NCBI RefSeq assembly: GCF_013366925.1
Contig: NZ_JAALDK010000001.1
Coordinates: forward strand, 1,433,089 to 1,497,088
From: Paraburkholderia youngii
GTDB taxonomy: Bacteria > Pseudomonadota > Gammaproteobacteria > Burkholderiales > Burkholderiaceae
Reading direction: 5' to 3'
Length of the DNA: 64,000 nucleotides
Shown here: positions 9,110 to 19,843 of the stretch, one piece after another
Numbering within the stretch: the stretch's first letter is position 1
Layout: the number at the start of each line of letters is the position of its first letter
Notes under the pieces: generated by a model
The model's database searches: none
The model's input: only the letters and a program-made list of their open reading frames with translations
Told to the model about the DNA's origin: nothing
Program-made: the position numbers and the translations under genes

Positions 9110-12100
9110 ATGACTTCGGCAAAAACTGCCGCCGCACTCGACGCGGCGCCCCGCTCCCGCAAGGCCCGCTCCACCGCGAACGCGGCGCGGCCCGTCGCAC
9201 CTGCCTTACCGCCAGCTCCGCAGGCGCTCGCCGGCTTTCACCCGGCCGTTGCCAGCTGGTTCCAGAAAACCTTCGCCGCCCCGACCGATGCGCAAGCCGC
9301 CGCCTGGCCGCAAATCCGCAGCGGCCGCTCGACGCTGGTCGCCGCGCCGACCGGCTCCGGCAAGACGCTGACGGCGTTCCTGTCCGCGCTGAACGACCTG
9401 GTGTCGCAAGGCCTCGCGAACGACGGCGTGCTGCCCGACGAAACGCTGGTCGTCTACGTGTCGCCGCTGAAGGCGCTGTCGAACGACATCCGTCTGAACC
9501 TGCAACTGCCGCTCCAAGGCATCGCCGCGGAACTCGACGCGCTCGGCCTGCCGCCGCTCGACATCCGCACCGCCGTGCGCACCGGCGACACCACGCAGCA
9601 GGAACGCAACGCGCTGAAAAAACGCGCGCCGCACATTCTCGTGACGACGCCCGAGTCGCTGTACGTGCTGCTCGGCTCCGATTCGGGCCGCCGCATGCTG
9701 GCGACGGTGCGCACGGTGATCGTCGATGAAATTCACGCGCTCGCGGGCAGCAAGCGCGGCAGTCATCTCGCGCTGAGCCTCGAACGGCTCGACGCGCTCT
9801 GCGGCCGGCCCCTGCCGCGCATCGGGCTGTCGGCGACGCAAAAGCCGGTCAGCGCGGTCGCGCGGTTTCTGGTCGGCGGCGCGAGCCTCGATAGCGACGT
9901 GCCGGCCGAGTGCGCGGTGATCGACGTCGGTCACGTCCGCGCGCGCGACCTCGCGCTGGAGATCCCGCCGGTGCCGCTCGAAGCGGTGATGGCCAACGAA
10001 GTGTGGGAGCGCGTCTACGACCGGCTCGCCGAACTGGTCGCGCAGCATCGCACGACGCTGATCTTCGTCAACACGCGCCGCATGGCCGAGCGCGCCGCCC
10101 GCCATCTGACCGAGCGGCTCGGCAAGGACGCGGTCGCCGCGCACCACGGCAGCCTCGCGAAAGAACATCGTTTCGACGCCGAACAGCGCCTGAAACGCGG
10201 CGAGCTGCGCGTGCTGATCGCGACCGCGTCGCTGGAGCTCGGCATCGATATCGGCGACGTCGATCTCGTCTGCCAGATGGGTTCGCCGCGCGCGATCGCG
10301 CCGTTCCTGCAACGCGTCGGCCGCTCGGGACACCACGTCGGCGGCATGCCGAAGGGGCGGCTGTTTCCGGCCTCGCGCGACGATCTGCTCGAATGCGCGG
10401 CGCTGCTCGATTGCGTGCGGCGTGGCGAGCTCGATGCGTTGCGCATCCCGCGCGCGCCGCTCGACGTGCTCGCGCAACAGATCGTCGCGGAGGTATCGAG
10501 CGCCGAGTGGAGCGAGGATGCGCTGTTCGACATGCTGCGGCGTGCCGCGCCGTATGCGGATCTGCCGCGCGAGCAATACGACGCGGTGCTGCGCATGCTC
10601 GCCGAGGGCTACACGAGCCGCCACGGTCCGCGTGCTGCGTATGTGCATCGCGATGCGGTCAGCGGCACGTTGCGCGGCCGGCGCGGCGGCAAGCTGGTCG
10701 CGGTGACCTCGGGCGGCACGATTCCCGAGAACGCCGATTACGCGGTCGTGCTCGAACCGCAGGCGCTCAATATCGGCACCGTCAACGAGGACTTCGCGGT
10801 CGAAAGCCTCGCCGGCGATGTGTTCCAGCTCGGCAACGCGTCGTACCGGATTCTGCGCATCGAAAGCGGCCGCGTGCGGGTCGAGGATGCGCAAGGCCAG
10901 CCGCCGAACATTCCGTTCTGGCTCGGCGAGGCGCCGGGGCGCAGCGACGAGCTGTCGTTCGCGGTTGCGAGATTGCGGGAGCAGGTCGAAGCGTTGCTGA
11001 CGGAGGGCGAGACACGAGCAACCACGGCAACCGCCGTAGCCGCAAGCGAACTCGAGCCCACCGCGCCGCGTCTCGACCACGCTATCACCTGGCTCGCCGA
11101 CAACCTCGCGCTCGACGAACCGGCCGCGCGCCAGATCGTCGAATACCTGGCGCGCGCCCGCGCCGCGCTCGGAGTCTTGCCGACGCAGAGCACGCTCGTG
11201 ATGGAGCGCTTCTTCGACGAATCGGGCGGCACCCAGCTCGTGATCCACTCACCGTTCGGCAGCCGCGTGAATCGCGCGTGGGGGCTCGCGCTGCGCAAGC
11301 GCTTCTGCCGCAGCTTCAACTTCGAGCTGCAGGCGGCGGCCACCGAAGACGCGATCGTGCTGTCGCTGACCGGCAGCCACTCGTTCGTGCTCGACGAGGT
11401 GTGGCGCTATCTGCATTCGAACAGCGCCGAGCATCTGCTGACCCAGGCGCTGCTCGATGCGCCGTTATTCGGCGTGCGCTGGCGCTGGAACGCGACGACC
11501 TCGCTCGGCCTGCCGCGCTACACGGGCGGGCGCAAGACCGCGCCGCAACTGCAGCGCATGCGTAGCGAGGATCTGCTTGCAAGCGTGTTTCCCGAACAGG
11601 CCGCGTGTCTGGAGAACGTCGTCGGCGAACGCGAGGTGCCGCGCCACCCATTAGTCGACCAAACCATCGACGACTGCCTGCACGACGCGATGGACAGCGA
11701 ACGCTGGCTCGCGCTGCTACGCCAGATCGAGCACGGCGAGTTGCGGCTCGTCGCGCGTGATCTGCCGGCGCCGTCGCCGCTCGCCGCCGAAATCCTGACC
11801 GCGAAACCGTACGCGTACCTGGACGACGCGCCGATCGAGGAGCGCCGCACCCAGGCGGTGCTGAACCGCCGCTGGACCGACCCTGAAAGCGCCGACGATC
11901 TCGGCGCGCTCGACGCCGCCGCGATCGACAGCGTGCGCGACGAGGCCTGGCCGCAAGCACGCAACGCCGACGAAATGCACGAAGCGCTGACGGGCCTCGC
12001 CTGCATCACAGAAGCCGAGGCGCGCACGCATGAAGATTGGCCGACTCTGCTTGCGGCGTTGGCGAAAGCCGGCCGGGCGACGCGCTTGCCGCTCGCCGCG

Positions 12101-13651
12101 CAAGCAGACGCAAGCACGGGCAACGACGACGTCAGCGACGGCGCACTGTGGCTGCCCGCAGAACGCCTGACCTGCTTCGAAGCGCTCTACCCCGGCGTCG
12201 CGCGCAATCGCTACACGCCGCCGCTGAGCGCCCCGAAGGGCTACACCGAAAGCTGGAGCGCCGACGACGCACTCGTCGACGTGCTGCGCGCGCGGCTGAC
12301 CGGTTTCGGCCCGCTGACGGTCGACGCGATCGCGCGCCCGCTCGGATGGCCGGCCGCGCGGATCGAACCGGCGCTGATCCGTCTCGAGGCCGAAGGCTAC
12401 TTGTTGCGCGGCCGCTTCACGCCGCACACGAGCCACGAAGAATGGTGCGAGCGGCACCTGCTCGCACGCATCCATCGCTACACGGTGAAGCGGCTGCGGC
12501 GTGAGATCGAGCCGGTCGAGCGGCACGACTTCATGCGCTTCCTGTTCGAATGGCAGCATCTGACGCCGACCACGCGCGCCGAAGGCCGCGACGCGCTCGC
12601 CGCCGCGCTGGACCAGCTCGAAGGCTTCCAGGCCGCGGCCGGCGCATGGGAGGAGGACATCCTGCCCGCGCGGGTGCGCGCCTACACCAGCAGTTCGCTC
12701 GATGAGCTATGCCGCGCCGGCAAGATCGTCTGGACCCGCCTGACCGAGCGGGCGCGCGGCGCCGCCGGTCCGGTCCGCGGCACGCCGATCGTGCTGCTGC
12801 CGCGCGCGCAGTTGCGCGCCTGGCGCGCGCTGCTCGATCCCGCGCGCCAGGTCGAGTTGTCGGCGCTCGCGCAAAGCGTGCACGACACCCTCGCGCAACA
12901 CGGCGCGATGTTCTTCGACGAACTGCTCGCCGAGGTGCGCGTGCTGCGCATGGAGCTCGAAAACGCGCTCGGCGAGCTGGTCGCGGCCGGCCTCGCGAAC
13001 TCGGACAGCTTCGCGGGTCTGCGCGCGTTGCTGAAGCCGGTCGCCAAACGCAACGCGTTTTCCAGCAGCCGGCGCGCGCGAGCGAGCGCGCTGATCGGCG
13101 GCATGGACGACGCCGGGCGTTGGGCGCTCGTAAGCCGTCCGTCCGCCGTCGCGCCGGAAAATCCGTCCGAGCGGCGCAGTCAGTTGCCGCCCGAGGTGCT
13201 CGAACACGTCGCAATGACGTTGTTGCGCCGCTACGGCGTGGTGTTCTGGCGCGTGCTCGAACGCGAGGCCGAATGGCTGCCGCCGTGGCGCGATCTGCTG
13301 CGCGTGCTGCAGCGGCTCGAGGCGCGTGGCGTGATCCGCGGCGGGCGTTTCGTCAACGGGCTCGCGGGCGAGCAGTTCGCGCTGCCCGAGGCGATTCCGC
13401 TGCTGCGCGAGGTGCGGCGGCAAGCGAACGACGGTGCGCTTATCTGCGTCGCGGGAACCGATCCGCTGAATCTCGTCGGCACGCTGCTGGTCGGCGACAA
13501 GGTGCCGGCCGTGACCGGCAACCGCGTGCTGTATCGCGACGGCGTGCCGGCGGCCACGCTGGTGGCCGGCAAGTTCTGCTTCGACGCGGCGCTCGACGCC
13601 AATCCGATCGACCGCGAACGCGCCCGCGCGCTGCTCACACACCGCTTCTAA
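9110..13651 (+). CDS. lhr: Lhr-type superfamily 2 DNA/RNA helicase, full length
   Basis: A 1,513-residue helicase close in length to E. coli Lhr (about 1,540). Order of parts: a short Ala/Pro-rich leader (1-35), a RecA-like domain with Walker A APTGSGKT (79-86), DEIH box at 206-209 and SAT motif (IGLSATQKP), a second RecA-like domain with [16 protein letters not shown] and QRVGRSGHH, then the winged-helix and beta-barrel Lhr core and the long C-terminal region restricted to the large Lhr form. Lhr unwinds DNA/RNA hybrids 3'-5' and is linked to DNA repair. It stands as a single transcription unit between the aldo/keto reductase and the c-di-GMP gene. Confidence 0.93.
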   Translation: MTSAKTAAALDAAPRSRKARSTANAARPVAPALPPAPQALAGFHPAVASWFQKTFAAPTDAQAAAWPQIRSGRSTLVAAPTGSGKTLTAFLSALNDLVSQGLANDGVLPDETLVVYVSPLKALSNDIRLNLQLPLQGIAAELDALGLPPLDIRTAVRTGDTTQQERNALKKRAPHILVTTPESLYVLLGSDSGRRMLATVRTVIVDEIHALAGSKRGSHLALSLERLDALCGRPLPRIGLSATQKPVSAVARFLVGGASLDSDVPAECAVIDVGHVRARDLALEIPPVPLEAVMANEVWERVYDRLAELVAQHRTTLIFVNTRRMAERAARHLTERLGKDAVAAHHGSLAKEHRFDAEQRLKRGELRVLIATASLELGIDIGDVDLVCQMGSPRAIAPFLQRVGRSGHHVGGMPKGRLFPASRDDLLECAALLDCVRRGELDALRIPRAPLDVLAQQIVAEVSSAEWSEDALFDMLRRAAPYADLPREQYDAVLRMLAEGYTSRHGPRAAYVHRDAVSGTLRGRRGGKLVAVTSGGTIPENADYAVVLEPQALNIGTVNEDFAVESLAGDVFQLGNASYRILRIESGRVRVEDAQGQPPNIPFWLGEAPGRSDELSFAVARLREQVEALLTEGETRATTATAVAASELEPTAPRLDHAITWLADNLALDEPAARQIVEYLARARAALGVLPTQSTLVMERFFDESGGTQLVIHSPFGSRVNRAWGLALRKRFCRSFNFELQAAATEDAIVLSLTGSHSFVLDEVWRYLHSNSAEHLLTQALLDAPLFGVRWRWNATTSLGLPRYTGGRKTAPQLQRMRSEDLLASVFPEQAACLENVVGEREVPRHPLVDQTIDDCLHDAMDSERWLALLRQIEHGELRLVARDLPAPSPLAAEILTAKPYAYLDDAPIEERRTQAVLNRRWTDPESADDLGALDAAAIDSVRDEAWPQARNADEMHEALTGLACITEAEARTHEDWPTLLAALAKAGRATRLPLAAQADASTGNDDVSDGALWLPAERLTCFEALYPGVARNRYTPPLSAPKGYTESWSADDALVDVLRARLTGFGPLTVDAIARPLGWPAARIEPALIRLEAEGYLLRGRFTPHTSHEEWCERHLLARIHRYTVKRLRREIEPVERHDFMRFLFEWQHLTPTTRAEGRDALAAALDQLEGFQAAAGAWEEDILPARVRAYTSSSLDELCRAGKIVWTRLTERARGAAGPVRGTPIVLLPRAQLRAWRALLDPARQVELSALAQSVHDTLAQHGAMFFDELLAEVRVLRMELENALGELVAAGLANSDSFAGLRALLKPVAKRNAFSSSRRARASALIGGMDDAGRWALVSRPSAVAPENPSERRSQLPPEVLEHVAMTLLRRYGVVFWRVLEREAEWLPPWRDLLRVLQRLEARGVIRGGRFVNGLAGEQFALPEAIPLLREVRRQANDGALICVAGTDPLNLVGTLLVGDKVPAVTGNRVLYRDGVPAATLVAGKFCFDAALDANPIDRERARALLTHRF

Positions 13652-13856
13652 CGACGTCACCGTGGCCTCGTTTTGCCATGCCATCGTGCCGCCGCGCGCG
13701 GCCACCCCGGCTCGTGCTCCTGGTTAGCAAAACGTTAATGATTCGTCGCTCGAATTGTCACGCTTGGATACAATGGGACAGTTTCACTTTAGTATGAGGA
13801 AGACCGTCTGCCGCCGCCCGCCTTGATAGCGACCGCCGGCACTCTCCGGGGATTTC

Positions 13857-15860
13857 ATGAGCGACGAGCTACACGACCAGGTGCTTCACGCGCGGTTCGG
13901 CACGAGCAGCCCTCGCTGGCGCCTAGCGGCGGCCAGCGACACGCTGGAACTCGCGCCGGCGCACGGCCACGCGGCTGCCGGCGTCGCCATTCCCCTCAAC
14001 TCTTGCCAAGCCTCCCAGATCCGCGCGCTGAGCGGCGTCACCTCGCACGTAGTCGTCGACGTGCAGTTGGACGGCGCGCCGCTGCGGCTGCATCTGGTCG
14101 GCAAGAAACTCGATTGTCATCGCTGGGGCGGCACCGCCTCGACCCATGCCGACACCGAATCCGTCGCGCGCGCACTGCTGCACGGTCTGTCGTTCGCCGA
14201 ACAGGTCGTCTCCGAGGTCAATTCGGTCGTCGTCATCGTCGACCGGCACGGCCGGATACAACGCTTCAACCGGCTCGCCGAGGAGCTGACCGGGCTCAAG
14301 GAAGAGGACATCATCGGCCGCAGCGTCTGGACGCTGTTCATGTCGTCAGACGACGGCGCGGTCTCGAACCAGGTCAGCGCGCACTTCTTCAACCGTGGCG
14401 AACCGTACGAGATCGAACGGCGCATCAAAACGGTGCATGGGGAGCGGCTGTTCCTGTTTCGCAACAAGTTCGTGAGCAGCGGCAGCGGCATCGAAGACCA
14501 GTTCCTGATCTGCTCGGGCACCGACATCACTGAGCAACGGCTCGCGCAGGACCGGCTGATCGAGCAGGCCACCACCGACCCGCTCACCGGCCTCGCCAAT
14601 CGCAACGCGATCCAGGAGCGCATCCAGATCGCGATCGAACAGGCCGCGCCCGGCGAAACCATCGGCGTACTGTTTCTCGATCTCGACAACTTCAAGAAGG
14701 TCAACGATCACTACGGCCACGTGTTCGGCGACCGGCTGATCTGCGATGTGTCGGACGCGATCCGCAACTGTCTGAATCCGGGCGACTCGCTCGCGCGCCT
14801 CGGGGGCGACGAGTTCATCGTGCTCGCGGCGAAGGGCTCCGCGCATGGCCTGGAAAACACCGCGCAGCGCATTCTCGATCGAATGCGCATGCCGTTCGCG
14901 GTCGGGCTCGTCGAGGTCTATACCGGCTGCTCGATCGGCATCGCGCGTTGGCCCGAGCATGGCGAAACGCTCGAATCGCTGATCCGTTCGGCCGACACCG
15001 CGATGTACGTCGCGAAGGACGAAGGCAAGCGTACGCATCGCGTGTTCTCGCCGGACATGAACCGCCGCGTCGCTGAGTTCATGTGGCTCGACACGAATCT
15101 GCGCCGCGGGCTCGAGGAAGGCCAGTTCGCGCTGCACTATCAGCCGAAGCTGAACCTCGCCACGGGCGCCGTGCAAGGCGCGGAAGCGCTGGTGCGCTGG
15201 AACTCGCCGGAGCGCGGGCAGATCATGCCCGCGGAATTCATCCGTTATGCCGAGGAATCCGGCTTGATCGGCGTGCTCGGCCGCTGGGTGATGGAGACCG
15301 CCGCGAAACAGGCGGCCCGCTGGAAGGCGGCCGGCTATGACCTGCGCGTCGCGATCAACGTGTCGGCGCGACAGCTCACGGATACGGCCGTGGTCCGCCA
15401 TTTCACCGAGGCGTTGCAGCATGCGAGCCTCGATCCCTGCCTGGTCGATCTCGAGTTGACCGAAAGCTGTCTGATCGAAAACGAAGCGGCCGCGATCGAA
15501 CTGATCAAGCAGTTCCGCCAGCTCGGCGCGCAAGTGCATCTGGACGACTTCGGCACCGGTTACTCGTCGCTGTCGCAACTCGGCCGTATTCCGCTCGACG
15601 TGATCAAGCTCGACCGCAGCTTCACGCGCTCGATCCACGCTGATATGAAGGCACAGGCGCTGGTGCGCTCGATGGTCGCGGTCGCGCAGGAACTCGATTT
15701 CCAGGTCGTCGCCGAGGGGATCGAAACCGATGCGGAAGAAACCTTCATGAAGGGCCTGGGCGTCGATTACGTGCAGGGTTTCCTGTACGCGCGGCCAATG
15801 CCCGCCGCCGAATTCGAGCGCTGGCTGCTCGATAGGCGCAAGCTCAGGCTGATCGCCTGA
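13857..15860 (+). CDS. rpfR: RpfR/PdeR-type PAS-GGDEF-EAL cyclic-di-GMP enzyme
   Basis: A 667-residue protein. The N-terminal domain (1-105) and following PAS domain (about 107-225, HGLSFAEQVVSEVNSVVVIV) are very like those of E. coli PdeR and Burkholderia RpfR. A GGDEF domain follows (motif GGDEF at 316-320; the upstream inhibitory-site position reads NPGD, not RxxD), then an EAL domain (EAL at 443-445, DDFGTGYSSL catalytic stretch). In Burkholderia RpfR binds the diffusible fatty-acid signal BDSF through its PAS domain and then degrades c-di-GMP. Both catalytic motifs are intact here. No rpfF (signal synthase) is next to it, so it may behave more like PdeR. The symbol is by family resemblance. 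Confidence 0.8.
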   Translation: MSDELHDQVLHARFGTSSPRWRLAAASDTLELAPAHGHAAAGVAIPLNSCQASQIRALSGVTSHVVVDVQLDGAPLRLHLVGKKLDCHRWGGTASTHADTESVARALLHGLSFAEQVVSEVNSVVVIVDRHGRIQRFNRLAEELTGLKEEDIIGRSVWTLFMSSDDGAVSNQVSAHFFNRGEPYEIERRIKTVHGERLFLFRNKFVSSGSGIEDQFLICSGTDITEQRLAQDRLIEQATTDPLTGLANRNAIQERIQIAIEQAAPGETIGVLFLDLDNFKKVNDHYGHVFGDRLICDVSDAIRNCLNPGDSLARLGGDEFIVLAAKGSAHGLENTAQRILDRMRMPFAVGLVEVYTGCSIGIARWPEHGETLESLIRSADTAMYVAKDEGKRTHRVFSPDMNRRVAEFMWLDTNLRRGLEEGQFALHYQPKLNLATGAVQGAEALVRWNSPERGQIMPAEFIRYAEESGLIGVLGRWVMETAAKQAARWKAAGYDLRVAINVSARQLTDTAVVRHFTEALQHASLDPCLVDLELTESCLIENEAAAIELIKQFRQLGAQVHLDDFGTGYSSLSQLGRIPLDVIKLDRSFTRSIHADMKAQALVRSMVAVAQELDFQVVAEGIETDAEETFMKGLGVDYVQGFLYARPMPAAEFERWLLDRRKLRLIA

Positions 15861-15878
15861 ACCTTGCTGTCGCGCGCT

Positions 15879-16982
15879 TCAGCCGAGGCGCGCGGACCAG
15901 CCTGCCACTTCGTCCGCACTCATTCCGACGGCGCGCGCCGCGGAGTTAATTTGCATCCACGTAGCCGCGTCGATCGGAATGCCGGCGGCCTCGCGTTGCG
16001 CGCGCGTGACGCGCTCGGGTTCGCCGGGTTCGTAGATGCGCTCGGTGCCCGCCGCGAGCGGCGACGCCTTCACCCACGCGAGGAACGCATCGGCTTCGGC
16101 TTGCGCATCGGGCGCGTCGAATGCGGTCGGATCGATGATCACGGACAGCATGCAGTTGATGATCGCGTGCGTGGTGCCGAGCGTGTCGGCGTGCGTCGTG
16201 AAGCCGCCCGACAGCGCACCGCCGAAAATCTCGCACATCGCCGCGAGCCCGAAACCCTTGTGGCCACCGAACGGTGTCAGCGCGCCGAACGGCGCTTCGT
16301 GCATGACTTTCGGTTCGAGCGTCGGCATGCCTTCGTGATCGATCAGCGCGCCGGGTGGCGTGTGCTTGCCCTGGTTATACGCGACGCGCGTCTTGCCGAA
16401 CGCGATGGTACTGGTCGCGAAGTCGAGCACGAGAGGCGGCTTGCCGGGTCGCGGATAAGCGGCGCAGAACGGATTCGTGCCGATGCGGCGGTCCGCGCCG
16501 CCGAACGGCGCGACGAGCGGATCGCCCGCCACGTTGACGAAGTGGAACGACACCAGGCCGGCGCGCGCGCACTGCTCGGCCCAGTGCCCGATGCGGCCGA
16601 TATGATGCGCGCCGCGCAAGCCCACCGCGCAGATGCCGAGCCGCCGCGCGCGCTCGATGCCCCGCTCCATCGCCTCGAACGCGATCACCTGACCGAAGCC
16701 CTTGCCGCCTTCGACGGTCAGCACCGCGCCCGCGTCTTTGATGACGTCGGCATGCCGATTAAGTTGCAGTTGCTGGTCGGCGAGCGATTCGACATAGCGC
16801 GGGATCATGCCGACGCCATGCGAGTCGTGTCCGGTCAGATTCGCGGCCACCAGATGATCGGCGATCAGCTCCGCTTCGCGCGGCGCACTGCCCGCTCGCT
16901 CCCAGATCGCCCTGACGTAGGCATGCAGTTGATCGGCCGGAATCCGGGGCGTGTTGGCTTGGTCAGTCTGGGAGTCGGTCAT
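15879..16982 (-). CDS. Malate/L-lactate dehydrogenase (Ldh) family oxidoreductase
   Basis: A 367-residue NAD(P)-dependent oxidoreductase of the Ldh_2 family (malate, ureidoglycolate, 2,3-diketo-L-gulonate and delta-piperideine-carboxylate reductases). Signature stretches are the substrate-binding GHDSHGVGMIPRYV, the HHIGRIGHWAEQCA region with the catalytic His, GTNPFCAAYP and the GGHKGFGLAAMCEI loop. It is convergent with rpfR (18 bases between stops) and 90 bases downstream of the M20 peptidase gene on the same strand, so the two may share a transcript. Which 2-keto acid it reduces cannot be decided by eye. Confidence 0.87.
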   Translation of the reverse strand: MTDSQTDQANTPRIPADQLHAYVRAIWERAGSAPREAELIADHLVAANLTGHDSHGVGMIPRYVESLADQQLQLNRHADVIKDAGAVLTVEGGKGFGQVIAFEAMERGIERARRLGICAVGLRGAHHIGRIGHWAEQCARAGLVSFHFVNVAGDPLVAPFGGADRRIGTNPFCAAYPRPGKPPLVLDFATSTIAFGKTRVAYNQGKHTPPGALIDHEGMPTLEPKVMHEAPFGALTPFGGHKGFGLAAMCEIFGGALSGGFTTHADTLGTTHAIINCMLSVIIDPTAFDAPDAQAEADAFLAWVKASPLAAGTERIYEPGEPERVTRAQREAAGIPIDAATWMQINSAARAVGMSADEVAGWSARLG

Positions 16983-17073
16983 TCAGCTTATCGGTGTGGT
17001 TCGAACGGAGAAGAAAGCATCAGTAAGCACGGGCCCGGGTCGCGCCCGAGCCCCACTCAAACGAGGCCACGAC

Positions 17074-18531
17074 TCACGGCGCCGCGGCGATCACTTCGGC
17101 AACCGCGGCCGTCAGTTTCTTGCCGTACGGCACGTGCAGGAACTCGTTGGGCCCATGCGCATTCGACTTCGGCCCAAGCACGCCGCACACCATGAACTGC
17201 GACTTCGGGAAGCCCGCCTTCAGCACGTTCATCAATGGGATGGTGCCGCCGAGGCCCATGTAGGCCGCGTCTGCGCCGAAATGCTGACGCGATGCATCGC
17301 TGAGCGCGGTGGCCAGCCACGGTGCGACCTCCGGTGCGTTCCAGCCGCTCGCCGCCCCCGCATCCGGCTTGAACGTGACCTTCGCGTTGTACGGCGGATC
17401 GAATTCGAGCAGCGCCTTCAGTTCGGCGACGGCCTTTTCCGCTTCGATGGTCGGCGGCAGACGCAGCGACAGCTTGAACGCGGTGCGCGGACGCAGCACG
17501 TTGCCGGCGTCGGCGAGCGCGGGCAAGCCGGCCGCGCCCGTCACCGACAGCGAAGGACGCCACGTCGAATTGAGCAGCGCCTCCTGTGGATCGGTCGTGG
17601 TGGGCAGCACCTGACGGCCGTCCTGCCCGCATGCCCACGGCATCTTCTTCCACACGTCATCGCCGAGAATCCTCGCGGCAGCCTCCGCTTCGCGCAGACG
17701 ATCGGCCGGCACCGGGCAATGAAAACCCTTTGGCAGCAGCGTGCCGTTCGCGGAGTCTTCGAGACGGTCGAACAGTTGACGCATGATGCGGAAGCTCGAC
17801 GGCACGATGCCGCCGTAGACCCCCGAGTGAATCCCCTCGTCGAGCACCTGCACTTCGAGATCGCCGGCGACGAGCCCGCGCAGCGACGTCGTCAGCCACA
17901 GCTGATCGTAATTGCCCGCGCCCGAATCGAGACACACGACCAGCCCGACGTTACCGAGCCGCTCGCGCAGCGCGTCGACGTAGGGCAGCAGATCGTAGCT
18001 GCCCGACTCTTCGCAGGTTTCGATCAGCCCGACACAGCGCGGACGCTCGACACCTTGCGCATCGAGCGCGGCGAGCGCCGTCAGGCTCGCGTAGATCGCG
18101 TAGCCGTCGTCCGCGCCGCCGCGGCCGTACAGCTTGCCGTCCTCGAGCTTCGGCGTCCACGGACCGAGGTCGTTGCGCCAGCCATCGAACTCGGGCTGCT
18201 TGTCGAGGTGGCCGTACAGCACGATGGTTTCGGTGCTGCCCGAGCGGGTCGCGGCGGTCTCGAAGAAGATCACCGGCGTGCGTCCCGGCAGACGGATCAC
18301 TTCGAGCTTCAGGCCGCGCACCGGTTGCTGCTCGGCCCATTTCGCGGCGTCGGTGATCACGCGCTCGAGGTAACCATGCTTCGCCCAGTCGGGATCGAAG
18401 GCCGGGCTCTTCGCGGGCACCGCGATGTAGTCCGTCAGCGCGGGCACGATCTCGTCGTTCCACTTGCGCTCGACGAATGCTCGTAGCGTGTCCGGATTGA
18501 GGTGGGCCTGCTGGGTCGTGTCGGTGATCAT
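17074..18531 (-). CDS. M20-family zinc metallopeptidase (dipeptidase-like)
   Basis: About 485 residues. Metal ligands and catalytic residues of clan MH are visible: YGHLDKQP (His and the catalytic Asp), GRGGADDGYA (bridging Asp), ETCEESGS (catalytic Glu-Glu) and CLDSGAG; a GIHSGVYGG dimer-interface segment and LGGTIPLM follow near the C-terminus. The family hydrolyses dipeptides or N-acyl amino acids in the cytoplasm. The start at 18531 (MITDTTQQAHLN) is chosen over an in-frame start about 45 bases upstream because homologues usually begin here; neither has a clear ribosome binding site. The Ldh-family gene lies 91 bases downstream. Confidence 0.87.
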   Translation of the reverse strand: MITDTTQQAHLNPDTLRAFVERKWNDEIVPALTDYIAVPAKSPAFDPDWAKHGYLERVITDAAKWAEQQPVRGLKLEVIRLPGRTPVIFFETAATRSGSTETIVLYGHLDKQPEFDGWRNDLGPWTPKLEDGKLYGRGGADDGYAIYASLTALAALDAQGVERPRCVGLIETCEESGSYDLLPYVDALRERLGNVGLVVCLDSGAGNYDQLWLTTSLRGLVAGDLEVQVLDEGIHSGVYGGIVPSSFRIMRQLFDRLEDSANGTLLPKGFHCPVPADRLREAEAAARILGDDVWKKMPWACGQDGRQVLPTTTDPQEALLNSTWRPSLSVTGAAGLPALADAGNVLRPRTAFKLSLRLPPTIEAEKAVAELKALLEFDPPYNAKVTFKPDAGAASGWNAPEVAPWLATALSDASRQHFGADAAYMGLGGTIPLMNVLKAGFPKSQFMVCGVLGPKSNAHGPNEFLHVPYGKKLTAAVAEVIAAAP

Positions 18532-18699
18532 GATCGGGTCCGTGAAGTACTGTTCGGTCGAAACGATCATCATAGTCCCGATGCGTGTCGGGCTGAACCC
18601 CTTGCGGTGATTGGGTGGGGACTGGAACGCGCAGGGTGCGCGGCGGGCGGCGGCCATTCGCGCGACAATCACTACTTGCATCGCGCATCAGGAGCTTTT

Positions 18700-19011
18700 A
18701 TGAGTGGCAACGTGGCCGTTCAGGCCATCGGCGCGGCGTTCGCGCTAGCGCTGTATTTTCTGCCGGCGATCATCGCGGACCGGCGCAAGCGTCGTGACGT
18801 GCTGACGCTCGCGCTATTTAACGCCTGCCTCGGCTGGACCGTGCTTGGTTGGGTGCTCGCGCTGTATTGGGCGCTACAGCCGAATCCGGCGGAGAGCCTG
18901 GCGAGCGACGTCGCCCAGACTCGCAAGATGTCGACCTTGCGCGCGTTTTCATCGGCACTGACGCTGCGCGTGCGGCGACGCGAGGCCGCGCGCGACCGGC
19001 CCGAGCGCTGA
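18700..19011 (+). CDS. Small membrane protein, superinfection-immunity (Imm_superinfect) family
   Basis: A 103-residue protein with two transmembrane segments (AIGAAFALALYFLPAIIA and FNACLGWTVLGWVLALYWAL) joined by a short basic loop DRRKRRD. This hairpin, with the LGWTxxGWxxAL phrase, is the signature of the family named after phage T4 Imm, widespread in proteobacterial chromosomes and usually not phage-linked. The C-terminal 35 residues are cytoplasmic and basic. The start at 18700 follows GGAGC. The gene is alone and its function here is unknown. Confidence 0.8.
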   Translation: MSGNVAVQAIGAAFALALYFLPAIIADRRKRRDVLTLALFNACLGWTVLGWVLALYWALQPNPAESLASDVAQTRKMSTLRAFSSALTLRVRRREAARDRPER

Positions 19012-19089
19012 AACGATTCGGGCGGCTCGCGCAATACGAGCAATAAACGAATAACAGGAAACGGCTTGATTGAAGCGCACGTGCGTCAC

Positions 19090-19359
19090 TCAGGCCGCGC
19101 GCCCGATGCGACTCCACTGTACCGAGCCCGCCGGAATCGAGCGCGGTTCCGCACGCACGGCTTGCACGGCAAAGGTTTCATGACGCAGTTCGCCGTGTTC
19201 ATCGAACCACTCGCAGATCAGCCAGTCGCCCGGATTGCGCGCGACCGGACCTGCATACGTCACGGTCATGCGCGGGCCCCCTTCTTTTAACTTGACGACG
19301 TCGCCCACGTTGAAGGCGGCGGATGTTGTCTGGAATGCGTCAATGGTAGCGGTCAGCAT
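19090..19359 (-). CDS. YodC-like DUF2158 protein
   Basis: An 89-residue protein with the short beta-rich DUF2158 pattern FNVGDVVKLKEGGPRMTV, then WLICEWFDEHGELRHETFAVQAV. These are small cytoplasmic proteins of unknown function, common in proteobacteria. Residues 1-15 are a variable lead. It is convergent with the small membrane-protein gene (about 80 bases between stops) and precedes a long AT-rich gap upstream. Confidence 0.8.
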   Translation of the reverse strand: MLTATIDAFQTTSAAFNVGDVVKLKEGGPRMTVTYAGPVARNPGDWLICEWFDEHGELRHETFAVQAVRAEPRSIPAGSVQWSRIGRAA

Positions 19360-19843
19360 CTTGGTCCCCCTATCTTGAGCGTTTTTAAGTTGAGCCCGGC
19401 TTTAACGACTTCGACCTGTTGAATTGATGCTCTAAAGTTTAGACAGATTAACAATCGAATTTAAACGCGGCAAGCGCTTTTTATTGATACCGTTTTCACT
19501 GGAACCGCGGTTGATGCCCAATGGTTAAAGTTCCCGGCATTCCCAAAACATTCTCGGCGAAAACATTGCGGCTAACCCTATGTGCGCTACCGCACAAACG
19601 CAACAGTTACTGCAGGCCGTTTGCAGGCCGGTAGAAAATACGACGCCGGTTTCCTCTGATTAGAAAACCCGACGCGATAGCGTTGAGCCGTTAATCAGAA
19701 AGACCTCTTTGATCTAAATCAGAATTACCTGTGAACGAGTAGATCGCCGGTAAATGCCACGTAGTTCGTTATACCGCTTCGTTCAAATTGAACGATTTTG
19801 CTGAGCGAGCCAGCTAATGAAAACGATTACCAATGGCTCAATT
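19360..19843. other. AT-rich gap of about 480 bases without a gene
   Basis: It lies between the starts of DUF2158 (19359) and the end of the MFS gene (19844). It is clearly richer in A and T than its surroundings. No frame on either strand looks coding, and no RNA gene was recognised. A short repeat (GCAGGCCGTTTGCAGGCCGG) sits at about 19,612. It probably carries the DUF2158 promoter. Confidence 0.4.

Noticed and set aside
9206..11248. 680-codon open frame on the minus strand inside lhr
   Set aside because: It is antisense to a full-length, motif-complete helicase. High GC removes stops in such frames, and its translation is Arg/Gln/His-rich with no family signature.
14346..15638. 430-codon minus-strand frame
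   Set aside because: Antisense to the PAS-GGDEF-EAL gene, no signature of its own.
18700..19011. Superinfection-immunity-type protein as a prophage sign
   Set aside because: The family is common on ordinary chromosomes, and no phage structural, integrase or lysis gene is nearby.
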